Below are positions 7,794 to 15,449 of a DNA stretch of 26,499 nt, in pieces. Under the pieces are notes generated by a model. That model did not search any database, had not been told where the DNA came from, and saw only the letters and a list, made by a program, of their open reading frames with translations. The DNA is taken from assembly GCA_050331475.1 (NCBI GenBank), contig JBHJGU010000017.1, positions 1 through 26,499 of the forward strand, read 5' to 3'. The DNA comes from JBHJGU01 sp050331475. GTDB lineage: Bacteria > Pseudomonadota > Alphaproteobacteria > Caulobacterales > Maricaulaceae. How positions within the stretch are numbered: position 1 is the first letter of the stretch; each line of letters opens with the position of its first letter. The position numbers and the translations under genes are program-made.

Positions 7794-7874
7794 TGGGGAT
7801 CGCCGGGGTGTCTCTTTTCCGTCGCACGTTGGGCCGCGCCATCGTGACGACACACTGTCAAAAGTCTTACCGCC

Positions 7875-7903
7875 CTTGCGGTCTCCGCTCCCACACCCTA
7901 GAT
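7875..7903 (+). promoter_or_regulatory. Candidate heat-shock (sigma-32) promoter of dnaK
   Basis: CTTGCGG at 7875-7881 and CCCTAGAT at 7896-7903, 14 bases apart, resemble the sigma-32 boxes (CTTGAAA and CCCCATNT). Measured by the alphaproteobacterial form (CTTG, 17-18 bases, CYTATNT), the spacing is 18 with one mismatch in the seven-base -10 core. The same DNA can be read as a sigma-70 pair (TTGCGG, 17 bases, TAGATC). Position about 120 bases before the dnaK start fits a known heat-shock gene. Confidence 0.55.
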
Positions 7904-7904
7904 C

Positions 7905-7949
7905 GCGTGCAACGCATGACGTCACGGCGACGTCATCTTTATTGCACGC
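7905..7949. promoter_or_regulatory. Nested inverted repeat (two-tier dyad) between alkB and dnaK
   Basis: The outer arms GCGTGCAA (7905-7912) and TTGCACGC (7942-7949) enclose the inner arms ATGACGTC (7916-7923) and GACGTCAT (7929-7936). Both pairs are perfect 8-bp matches. The centre is ACGGC, with asymmetric gaps CGC and CTTTA between the tiers. It directly follows the candidate dnaK -10 box. It is not a CIRCE element. It may be a repressor operator or an RNA hairpin in the dnaK leader. Confidence 0.6.
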
Positions 7950-8025
7950 TTGTCAGAGTTAGGGACTTCGCCGAACCGGCGCTTGACCAAGGCCGACGCG
8001 CGAAGGGCTCGTGGAGGAGGATATC

Positions 8026-9933
8026 GTGGGTAAGGTTATCGGGATTGATTTGGGAACAACGAATTCGTGCATCGCGGTGATGGACGGCAAGGATCCCAAA
8101 GTGCTCGAAAACGCTGAAGGCGCGCGGACGACGCCGTCGGTGGTGGCGTTCACGCAAGACGGCGAGCGTCTGATCGGCCAACCAGCTCGACGCCAGGCGG
8201 TGACCAACCCGGAATATACCTTCTTTGCGATCAAACGCTTGATTGGCCGCCGGATGGACGATCCCACCGTCAAGAAAGACATTGACCTGGTGCCCTACGC
8301 CATCGTGCAAGGCGATAATGGCGATGCGTGGGTCAAAGGCCGCGATAAGAAATATGCGCCCGCTGAGGTGTCCGCGTTCATTCTGCAGAAAATGAAAGAG
8401 ACCGCCGAAAGCTATCTCGGCGAAGAGGTGACCCAGGCGGTCATCACCGTGCCCGCTTATTTTAACGACGCGCAGCGTCAGGCGACCAAGGACGCCGGCA
8501 AGATCGCAGGACTGGAAGTCTTGCGCATCATCAACGAGCCCACCGCCGCCGCGCTCGCCTACGGGCTTGAGAAGCAGGACGGTAAAACCATCGCCGTTTA
8601 CGACTTGGGCGGGGGCACGTTTGACGTTTCGGTGCTGGAGATCGGCGACGGCGTGTTTGAGGTGAAATCCACCAATGGGGACACCTTCCTCGGCGGTGAA
8701 GATTTCGACATGCGGGTGGTGGATTACCTCGCCGGTGAATTCAAAAAAGAACAAGGCATTGACCTGCGCAAAGATAAACTGGCCTTGCAGCGCCTTAAAG
8801 AAGAGGCTGAAAAAGCGAAGAAAGAACTGTCCTCCGCCGCACAATACGAAGTGAACTTACCCTTCATCACCGCTGACGCTTCGGGTCCTAAACACCTGAC
8901 TATGAAGCTGACCCGAGCGAAGTTCGAAGCGCTAGTCGATGATCTGGTCCAGCGCACGATCGACCCGTGTAAAGCGGCGCTCAAAGACGCAGGCCTCACC
9001 GCGGGCGACATCGATGAAGTGGTGCTCGTCGGCGGCATGACGCGGATGCCGAAAATCCAAGAGGTGGTGAAGAAATTCTTCGGCCGCGAGCCTCATAAGG
9101 GCGTAAACCCGGACGAAGTGGTCGCCGTGGGCGCTGCGATCCAAGCCGGCGTGCTGCAGGGCGACGTCAAAGACGTGCTCTTGCTCGACGTGACGCCCTT
9201 GTCGTTAGGGATTGAGACGCTGGGCGGTGTGTTCACCCGGTTGATTGACCGGAACACGACGATCCCGACGAAGAAATCTCAAACCTTCTCCACGGCCGAG
9301 GACAACCAGACCGCCGTGACCATTCGTGTGTTCCAAGGCGAGCGCGAAATGGCGGCGGACAACAAAATGCTCGGCCAGTTTGACTTGGTGGGCATTCCGC
9401 CCGCGCCGCGCGGGATGCCGCAGGTTGAGGTCACCTTCGACATTGACGCCAACGGCATCGTCAACGTCTCCGCCAAGGACAAGGCGACGAACAAAGAGCA
9501 AGCCATCCGCATCCAGGCCTCGGGCGGGCTGTCGGACGCCGACATCGAGCAGATGGTCAAAGACGCGGAAAGCCACGCTTCCGACGACAAAAAGCGGCGC
9601 GAGGTCGCCGAGGCGCGCAACAACGCCGAGGCCTTGGTGCACCAGACCGAAAAACAGGTCGAGGAATTTGGCGACAAGGTTTCCGCTGAGGACAAACAAG
9701 CCATCGAAGATGCGCTGGCGGCCTTGAAAGAGGCGAAAGACGGCGAGGACGTCGCCGACATCCAGCAAAAAACCCAAACTCTAATGCAAGCGGCCATGAA
9801 GTTGGGCGAGGCGATGTACAAAGAGAGCCAAACTCAAGCGGAAGCGGACGCCGCCGCGGACGCCGCTCAGGATGAGAGTGTGGTCGACGCTGAGTTCGAA
9901 GAAGTCGACGACGACCAAAAGAAAAGCGCTTAA
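8026..9933 (+). CDS. dnaK: Chaperone protein DnaK (Hsp70)
   Basis: 635 aa cytoplasmic Hsp70 that binds exposed hydrophobic segments of client proteins in an ATP-driven cycle with DnaJ and GrpE. The ATPase domain begins GKVIGIDLGTTNSCIAVMDG and contains IINEPTAAALAYG, VYDLGGGTFDVS and VVLVGGMTRMP; the interdomain linker and substrate domain start near VLLLDVTPLSLGIETLGG, followed by the helical lid. The protein ends in an acidic tail (EEVDDDQ) before KKSA. GTG 8026 is chosen because GGAGGAGG lies 5 bases upstream and the protein then starts in the family's usual place; a GTG at 8011 falls inside that ribosome site. It is followed by a hairpin and dnaJ on the same strand. Confidence 0.98.
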   Translation: MGKVIGIDLGTTNSCIAVMDGKDPKVLENAEGARTTPSVVAFTQDGERLIGQPARRQAVTNPEYTFFAIKRLIGRRMDDPTVKKDIDLVPYAIVQGDNGDAWVKGRDKKYAPAEVSAFILQKMKETAESYLGEEVTQAVITVPAYFNDAQRQATKDAGKIAGLEVLRIINEPTAAALAYGLEKQDGKTIAVYDLGGGTFDVSVLEIGDGVFEVKSTNGDTFLGGEDFDMRVVDYLAGEFKKEQGIDLRKDKLALQRLKEEAEKAKKELSSAAQYEVNLPFITADASGPKHLTMKLTRAKFEALVDDLVQRTIDPCKAALKDAGLTAGDIDEVVLVGGMTRMPKIQEVVKKFFGREPHKGVNPDEVVAVGAAIQAGVLQGDVKDVLLLDVTPLSLGIETLGGVFTRLIDRNTTIPTKKSQTFSTAEDNQTAVTIRVFQGEREMAADNKMLGQFDLVGIPPAPRGMPQVEVTFDIDANGIVNVSAKDKATNKEQAIRIQASGGLSDADIEQMVKDAESHASDDKKRREVAEARNNAEALVHQTEKQVEEFGDKVSAEDKQAIEDALAALKEAKDGEDVADIQQKTQTLMQAAMKLGEAMYKESQTQAEADAAADAAQDESVVDAEFEEVDDDQKKSA

Positions 9934-9946
9934 GACATCTGTTTCG

Positions 9947-9975
9947 ACGACGCCTCGGGCCGCCCGGGGCGTCGT
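9947..9975 (+). terminator. Hairpin between dnaK and dnaJ, attenuator or processing site
   Basis: ACGACGCCTCGGG and CCCGGGGCGTCGT form a 13-bp stem with one T-G pair and a 3-base loop (CCG), followed by only TTTC. It begins 13 bases after the dnaK stop. Because dnaJ follows within 26 bases of the stem, partial termination or stabilisation of the dnaK message is more likely than full termination. Confidence 0.6.
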
Positions 9976-10000
9976 TTCGCATTGCACTAAGGTTTAAACA

Positions 10001-11200
10001 ATGGCGACCACGCAGCGCGACTATTACGACGTTTTAGGCGTCCCGCGGAACGCCGACGAAAAAGCGCTCAAGTCCGCGTTCCGGAAACTCGCCCTTCAGC
10101 TTCACCCGGACAAGAACCCCGACGATCCGGAAGCCGAAGCCAAGTTTAAAGAGGCCAACGAAGCCTACTCGGTGCTGTCTGACCCACAAAAACGCGCCGC
10201 CTATGATCAATTCGGCCATGCGGGCGTTCAGGGCGGCCCCGGCGGCGGACCCGGCGGCCAAGGCTTCACCGACTTTGAGGACATTTTGCGCTCCGCGTTT
10301 GGCGGCGGGGTGGATGATCTGTTCGGCGAAATTTTCGGCCAACGCGGGGGCGGTGGCCGACGGCGGGGCGGGCCTGCGCGAGGCGCGGACCTGCGCTATG
10401 ATCTGGAAATCGACCTCGAAGACGCCTTCGCCGGCAAAGAGGTGTCGATCAAAGTGCCCGCCATGGAGACGTGTGATCGATGTGACGGTTCGGGCGCCGA
10501 GCCGGGCACCAAAGTGGAGACCTGTCCCACCTGTCAGGGAACGGGCCGGGTGCGGACGACCCAAGGCTTTTTCACCATGGAGCGGACGTGCCCCACGTGT
10601 GGCGGCCAGGGTCGCTATGTGCGCACGCCATGCACGAAATGCGACGGCGCCGGTCGCGTGCGCACCACACGCACCTTGCAGGTGAAAATTCCCCCCGGCG
10701 TTGAAGACGGCACGCGCATCCGCTTAGGCGGTGAGGGGGAGGCCGGCGGTCGGGGGGGACCGCGCGGTGATCTCTACATCTTCGTGTCCGTGCGCGCGCA
10801 CGACATTTTTGAGCGCGACGGGGCGGACCTTTATTGCCGGGCGCCGGTGGCCATGACCACCGCAGCCTTGGGCGGGTCCATCGAAGTGCCCACCATCGAC
10901 GGCGGTCGGGCGGACGTGCATATCCCCGAAGGCGCCCAGACGGGGCGGCAAGTGCGTCTCAAGGCCAAAGGCATGACCCAATTGCGCCGACCGCAACGGG
11001 GCGACATGCTGGTGGAGTTGTTTGTGGAGACCCCGCGCCAACTCACCGCGCGCCAACGCGAATTGCTCGCGGAGTTCCAGCACGAGGAATGCCCCGATTG
11101 CCACCCCGAGGCCCATGGCTGGTTTTCTCGGGTGCGTCGGTTTTGGGACACGGTGACCCATCCGCCTCCGGGCTCAGGCGGACAGAAGGCCGCGGAGTAA
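10001..11200 (+). CDS. dnaJ: Chaperone protein DnaJ (Hsp40)
   Basis: 399 aa co-chaperone that stimulates DnaK ATP hydrolysis and delivers clients. The order is the full class I one: J domain with HPD at residues 35-37, Gly/Phe-rich region (about 75-125), four zinc-binding repeats starting at C158 (CDRCDGSG, CPTCQGTG, CPTCGGQG, CTKCDGAG), and C-terminal client-binding domains. After these is an unusual cysteine/histidine stretch (ECPDCHPEAHGW) near the C-terminus, which is somewhat longer than in E. coli DnaJ. ATG 10001 is preceded by AAGG at 8 bases. It lies 67 bases after dnaK and is probably co-transcribed with it from the heat-shock promoter. Confidence 0.97.
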   Translation: MATTQRDYYDVLGVPRNADEKALKSAFRKLALQLHPDKNPDDPEAEAKFKEANEAYSVLSDPQKRAAYDQFGHAGVQGGPGGGPGGQGFTDFEDILRSAFGGGVDDLFGEIFGQRGGGGRRRGGPARGADLRYDLEIDLEDAFAGKEVSIKVPAMETCDRCDGSGAEPGTKVETCPTCQGTGRVRTTQGFFTMERTCPTCGGQGRYVRTPCTKCDGAGRVRTTRTLQVKIPPGVEDGTRIRLGGEGEAGGRGGPRGDLYIFVSVRAHDIFERDGADLYCRAPVAMTTAALGGSIEVPTIDGGRADVHIPEGAQTGRQVRLKAKGMTQLRRPQRGDMLVELFVETPRQLTARQRELLAEFQHEECPDCHPEAHGWFSRVRRFWDTVTHPPPGSGGQKAAE

Positions 11201-11232
11201 AAGCCGGGGCGCGCAAATCATCGCCCCGGCTT
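11201..11232 (+). terminator. Terminator-like hairpin after dnaJ
   Basis: AAGCCGGGGCG (11201-11211) and CGCCCCGGCTT (11222-11232) form a perfect 11-bp stem with a 10-base loop right after the dnaJ stop codon. The stem is flanked by AA on the left and TT on the right, so it may end transcription from both dnaJ and the convergent RTX gene. Confidence 0.7.
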
Positions 11233-11257
11233 CTCATGCGTCGTCTGATCGGCGCGG

Positions 11258-12169
11258 TTAGGCGAACGCCGCCGTATCGATCAAGTCCGCAAACGCAGAC
11301 GGAATATCGACGACCCCGCCTGCGAACGGGTTGGTAACCTCAGCCGAAGGCGCGAACGCGTCTGTTGAGGGGCTCGCCGCAAACTCATCCGCGCCCAGTA
11401 AGCCCTCTAAAACATCCTCTCCGCTGGTGTCGAAGCCCGCCAGTAAATCCCCAAGCGAAGGGCTGGTGTCGAGGGTGCTGTTGGCGGAGTTAAACGTACC
11501 CAAGATGCTGCTTTGAGCCTCTGACGGAATGGCGCCGCTAAAAATAAAATCTGATGCGCTGAGCTCGTCAGGACTGACACCAAGCAAGACTAGTGAGTTA
11601 TCGCTGCTAAATCGGATCACCGTGTTTGTCGTACCGGAAAGCGGCACGTCGGAAAAGCTATCTACGTTACCTCGATCAATTTGAATTTTGTCAAAGCCCG
11701 GGCGGAAGTCTGTGATCGTCGTCAGATCATCCGAACCTTGATACAAAAAAGTGTCTCGACCTGAACCGCCGGTCACTACGTCATCGCCTTGACCGCCGTC
11801 CAAGAAGTCGTCGCCTGCCCCTCCGATGATGCGATCGTCAAAGTCGCTCCCGAAAATAAAGTCGTCGCCCCCGCGGCCGTCGACCGTCAACTCCCCGAGG
11901 GGCAAATAAATAACGTCACTCCCAAGGTATTCAATCGTGCCGGATGGAAAGATTCCAGGCAACGAAAAAAAGCCAGGGTCCGTTCCAAATATTGATCCAC
12001 CTAAGATTGTTTCATCACTAAAATCTATAACTACGCCTCCGAATGGACTGACACGCCCTGGAGGTGTCATGGCGGCGAGACTCAAAAGCCCAGCTTCTAT
12101 TACACCTATAGCTTCGCCGGGCGTATCCACCAGACCGATGTTCGTGATTTCAAATCGTAGAACGGACAT
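11258..12169 (-). CDS. Small RTX calcium-binding-repeat protein, probable type I secretion substrate
   Basis: 303 aa without an N-terminal signal peptide. Residues about 98-140 contain glycine/aspartate nonapeptide repeats (GRGGDDFIF, GGAGDDFLD, GGQGDDVVT, GGSGRDTFL), which bind calcium in RTX proteins. The N-terminal 95 residues and the region after 150 are not recognised. The C-terminus is rich in small and acidic residues and ends ADLIDTAAFA, compatible with an uncleaved type I secretion signal. No ABC exporter or membrane-fusion gene lies in the window. ATG 12169 is chosen because GGAGGAGG lies 5 bases upstream; an upstream ATG at 12196 has no such site. Base composition is visibly less GC-rich than the flanking genes (28 G+C among the 60 bases 11581-11640), suggesting transfer into the dnaJ-dapB interval. 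Extracellular role unknown. Confidence 0.82.
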   Translation of the reverse strand: MSVLRFEITNIGLVDTPGEAIGVIEAGLLSLAAMTPPGRVSPFGGVVIDFSDETILGGSIFGTDPGFFSLPGIFPSGTIEYLGSDVIYLPLGELTVDGRGGDDFIFGSDFDDRIIGGAGDDFLDGGQGDDVVTGGSGRDTFLYQGSDDLTTITDFRPGFDKIQIDRGNVDSFSDVPLSGTTNTVIRFSSDNSLVLLGVSPDELSASDFIFSGAIPSEAQSSILGTFNSANSTLDTSPSLGDLLAGFDTSGEDVLEGLLGADEFAASPSTDAFAPSAEVTNPFAGGVVDIPSAFADLIDTAAFA

Positions 12170-12507
12170 CAGAACCTCCTCCAGAGTTGAATGCATTGTG
12201 AGGTTGTGTGAGTTGGATTAAAAGCGCAACCTGAGCGAATTAGCCGCAATCTATGACAGAAAATTGTTACACGCCAAACAGGAAAAGAAAGGTATTTCTC
12301 CTTTGGGTGAGCAAGAGAACGAAATTTCTGCGCACCTCCAGTTAGCAGGTCCGTTCTTCTAAATTTTCGACGCCTCGACTGGGCGCCCGGTGCGCCAAAC
12401 CATACGCCGCCGTCAATCGGTCGCACCTTGTGCGGCTTAAGCCGACTTTTCCGCGGATTTCACCATTCACTTGGGATCGGGTGCGGCTGGGTGTACGCAC
12501 AGCCCCC
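12170..12507. other. Divergent intergenic region between the RTX gene and the membrane-protein pair
   Basis: 338 bases with no supported gene. The half near the RTX gene is AT-rich and presumably carries its promoter; on the minus strand TTGGCG (12273-12278) followed 17 bases later by ATAGAT (12250-12255) is a weak candidate. The other half has two dyads: GGCGC-CCGGT-GCGCC at 12382-12396, and the perfect 12-base palindrome CGGCTTAAGCCG at 12433-12444 upstream of the membrane-protein gene. Either could be an operator. Confidence 0.45.
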
Positions 12508-13552
12508 ATGACGCCTGCGCCTCTCAGTTTGGAAGCCCGTCTTTACCGCCCTTTGCCTTTGGGCTTTTGGGGCGTGACGGCCCTGATCTTTGGGCTGGCG
12601 TTTGGCGGCTTTCTGGGCGTTGGCGCGTTGACCGGCTTTTCGCCGGTGGAGACCGTGGAGACGGCCTCCGGCCCGGTTCGCGGGATCGAGCCCGCCGCGC
12701 GGATCGCCTTCATCCTTAGCCTGATGCTCACCGCAGCGATCGCTTTGGCCGCGCGCGGGGACGCCGCCGACATCCGCGACGCTGCGGAAATCGCGCCCAC
12801 GCTCAAAAATCCGGCGGCGGCTCAAGCCATCACCGCCCCCTTGCCGGCCAATTGGCGGCGGATCGAGATGATCGCCATCGCGCTGGGGCTCAGTTTTGGG
12901 TTTGGGCAAAATCTGATCATCTTGCTGTTCGGTTTTCAGGGTCCCGTTTGGCGCTATGCGGTCTCCATTGGCGGTTGGTATCTGGTGATCACCCCCCTGC
13001 TCGGCGTGCTGCTCGGCCGCGCGATCGTGCGCATGGCCCATGAGGGGCGGGTGCTAAAGCGGCTGTTGAGCGAGGAGCTGCAGGTGGATGTGCTCCACCC
13101 CGGGCGCCTTGCGGGTGTACGGCCGCATCGCGCTCGAAGGGGCGCTCAGCTGGCTGATCTTCGCCGCCATCAGCCTGTTGTTCTTCGTCTCCGGCCAGGA
13201 TCCTTTGCCTGGCGCGCTCGCGGTGGCGATCGCCATTGGATTCGGGGGCTATGTGTTCTTTCGCGCCGTAGCGCCCGTGCGCAGCAAAATGGTGGCGGCG
13301 AAGGCCACGGAACTCGACCATGTGTGCGAGCGTTTGCGCGCGGCCAAAGTGGCCATGCTCAGCGGAGACGCGACCGCCTCCGCCGTCGTGCCCGGCCTGA
13401 TCGCCTATGAGACCCGCATCGAACAAACCCCGGACTGGCCGATCTCCGCCCCGCTCGCGGTGCGCGCCGGATTTTTGATCTTTATTCCGGTGCTGCCTTG
13501 GTTTGGGTCGGCCTTGGTCGAGCAAGCGGTTGAACGGCTTTCGGGCGGTTAA
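12508..13552 (+). pseudogene. Multi-pass membrane protein of unknown family, interrupted by a single-base frameshift
   Basis: From ATG 12508 the frame encodes residues resembling the next gene (both begin MTP, then LPLGFWG versus LPFGFWG). After ...EELQVDVLHPG (codon 13102-13104) it loses similarity. The correct frame resumes at 13109 with LRVYGRIALEG, which matches LFVYGRLALRG in the paralogue, and runs to the stop at 13552. Four bases (CGCC, 13105-13108) stand where three are expected, so there is one extra base. Joined, the product would be about 347 aa against 343 aa for the paralogue, with six or seven hydrophobic segments. Function is unknown. The downstream half remains well conserved, so the break is either recent or a sequencing error. 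There is no clear ribosome site before ATG 12508; an in-frame TTG at 12430 is an alternative start. Confidence 0.75.
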
Positions 13553-13570
13553 CGCGGAAGGGTCTGCACA

Positions 13571-14602
13571 ATGACGCCGACGCCGGACTTCGAAAGCCGA
13601 TTGTTCGCCCGCTTGCCGTTCGGGTTTTGGGGCGGGACGATCTGCATCTTTGTGGTCGTGTGGGGGTCTTATTGCGCGCTCGCCATGGCCACGGGCGCCG
13701 CGATCGTCGAACGGGTGGCCGTTGAGGCGGGCGCGCCTGTTCTCCGGGTCGAGGGGCAGGCGTGGGTGGCGTTTGCGCTGAGCCTGATCTTCACGGCGGC
13801 TTTGGCCGCAGCGCGTTACGCCCAGATCGCGGACGTTCGGGAGCGTGACGCGTTGGCGGCGACCCTGTCAGGCGGACTGGCGAGCGCTGACCGAGTATTT
13901 GGGATAGGCGATCCGACCTGGCGCAAGGCGCGCCGCCGCTGGGCGGCGTTCGGGATCATTGCGGGATGCGGCTATAACGCCGTTGTGCTTGCAGTCTATC
14001 GGCCCCAGATCGACTGGGGTGTGGAGCTTTGGTCGCTGATCGTTATACCGCTCCTTTATGCGTTATTGGCGCGCGCCGTTGCTGAACTCGTCCGCGAAGG
14101 GAAGGCGCTAAAATACGCGCTCGCATCGGAATTGATCGTCGACAGTCTCCGCCCGGACCCGCTTTTTGTTTACGGTCGACTGGCGTTGCGCGGGGCGGCC
14201 ACCTGGTTAATCTTTGTCGCGTTGGGGTCGTTATTTTATGTCGGCGCAATCTCCGTCCTTGCGGCGAGCGTGAATGTCGTCCTGGCGTTAGCGGCCGCGA
14301 CCTATGTCTTTTGGCGGCCCATGGCGCCGGTGCATCGCGCCTTGAAAGCGCATAAAACGGCGAACCTCGCTCGGGTGCGGGCCGTGATGGCGGGGACGAC
14401 GGAGGCGGCTCTCGCGGGCGACGCGGACGCCACCGCGCGCCTGCCGGGCTTGGTCGCCTTGGAGACGCGGTTCGAACGCGCGGCGGAATGGCCGCTCTCC
14501 ACCCCGACGATGGCCCGGTTCGCCGTTCTGGCGCTCGTACCCGTGGTGCCTTGGGTGGGTTCCGCCTTAGCCGAGCAAGCGGTCGAGCGTTTAGCGGGGT
14601 GA
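13571..14602 (+). CDS. Multi-pass membrane protein of unknown family, paralogue of the preceding gene
   Basis: 343 aa; I do not recognise the family. Hydrophobic segments lie at about residues 14-42, 66-85, 118-140, 150-175, 205-222, 225-246 and 310-335, so six or seven membrane passes are predicted. Charged stretches between them (VAELVREGKALKYAL and RVRAVMAGTTEA) are probably cytoplasmic. The C-terminal segment (PVVPWVGSALAEQAVERLAG) is nearly identical in the upstream paralogue and may be functionally important. GGAAGGG before ATG 13571 is a good ribosome site. Only 18 bases separate it from the upstream paralogue, and dapB starts 42 bases after it, so the three may be one transcript. No catalytic motif is visible. 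Confidence 0.8.
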   Translation: MTPTPDFESRLFARLPFGFWGGTICIFVVVWGSYCALAMATGAAIVERVAVEAGAPVLRVEGQAWVAFALSLIFTAALAAARYAQIADVRERDALAATLSGGLASADRVFGIGDPTWRKARRRWAAFGIIAGCGYNAVVLAVYRPQIDWGVELWSLIVIPLLYALLARAVAELVREGKALKYALASELIVDSLRPDPLFVYGRLALRGAATWLIFVALGSLFYVGAISVLAASVNVVLALAAATYVFWRPMAPVHRALKAHKTANLARVRAVMAGTTEAALAGDADATARLPGLVALETRFERAAEWPLSTPTMARFAVLALVPVVPWVGSALAEQAVERLAG

Positions 14603-14644
14603 TCGCCGTGGCGCGTGCTGGCGCGACCCGATAAGGTGGCGGGT

Positions 14645-15445
14645 ATGACGGCTATTAAACTCGCGATTGTCGGAGTGTCCGGGCGGTTGGGCTTAGCGGC
14701 CCTACGCGCGGGGCTTTCCCACCCGGATATCCACATGGCCGGGGGCGTGGTGTCGCGCGAGTCCCTCGCCGGTGGTCAGGATTTGGGCGCACTGGTGGGC
14801 CGACCGCCTATAGGGGTTCTAGCGCGCGGTGATCTCGCCCACGGGATCGTAGCGGCGGATGTGGTGCTCGACGTCTCCCAACCCGCGGGCACGCGCGCCT
14901 GCGCCCAGGCGTGTGCGGCGGGGTCTAAGGCGTTGGTCACCGGGGTTACCGGGCTTGATGCGGAGGCCCAGGCGGCTGTGGAGGCGGCCGCTGAAAAGGT
15001 CGCCGTCGTGCAGGCGGACAACTTCTCCCTCGGCGTCGCGCTGTTAGAGAGGCTGGTCGCCCAGGCCGCCCAAGCGTTAGGGCCCGATTGGGACATCGAA
15101 ATCGCGGAGACCCATCATCGGCGCAAAGTGGACGCGCCCTCGGGCACGGCGCTGTTGCTGGGCCGCGCAGCCGCGCAGGGGCGGGGTGTGACCCTGGAGG
15201 ATAAGGCCGACTATGGCGCGCGCGCGGGCGCCCGCAAACCGGGCGGGATCGGGTTCGCCGTGTCCCGCGGCGGTGGGGTGGTGGGCGAGCACGCCGTGCG
15301 GCTGGTCACCGAAGACGAAGAAATCGCGCTCAGCCATCGCGCGTTCGACCGGGCGTTGTTCGCCAAAGGCGCCTTGGCCGCTTGCCTTTGGGTCAAGGAC
15401 CAAAGTCCGGGCCTCTATCGGATGGCCGATGTGCTGGGCCTTTAA
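14645..15445 (+). CDS. dapB: 4-hydroxy-tetrahydrodipicolinate reductase DapB
   Basis: 266 aa cytoplasmic enzyme of lysine and meso-diaminopimelate synthesis; it reduces the cyclic product of DapA with NAD(P)H. The N-terminal Rossmann fold starts AIVGVSGRLG, and the catalytic and substrate region reads HHRRKVDAPSGTAL with H157, H158 and K161, matching E. coli H159, H160 and K163. The conserved C-terminal pattern SHRAFDRALFAKGALAA is present. ATG 14645 is preceded by AAGGTGG at 5 bases; an upstream in-frame TTG/CTG-type start at 14615 is less likely. It converges with the glyoxalase gene, leaving 4 bases between the stops. Confidence 0.96.
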   Translation: MTAIKLAIVGVSGRLGLAALRAGLSHPDIHMAGGVVSRESLAGGQDLGALVGRPPIGVLARGDLAHGIVAADVVLDVSQPAGTRACAQACAAGSKALVTGVTGLDAEAQAAVEAAAEKVAVVQADNFSLGVALLERLVAQAAQALGPDWDIEIAETHHRRKVDAPSGTALLLGRAAAQGRGVTLEDKADYGARAGARKPGGIGFAVSRGGGVVGEHAVRLVTEDEEIALSHRAFDRALFAKGALAACLWVKDQSPGLYRMADVLGL

Positions 15446-15449
15446 CGCC

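Noticed and set aside
7794..7925. N-terminal extension of the AlkB-type gene to the start at 7925
   Set aside because: The added 44 residues are not AlkB-like, would cross the candidate dnaK promoter and dyad, and the start lacks a ribosome site.
7905..7949. CIRCE/HrcA operator before dnaK
   Set aside because: The CIRCE arms TTAGCACTC/GAGTGCTAA are absent; the dyad present here has a different sequence and layout.
13095..13112. Programmed ribosomal frameshift joining the two halves of the membrane-protein gene
   Set aside because: No slippery heptamer or following stable pseudoknot is evident, and the adjacent paralogue is encoded in one continuous frame.
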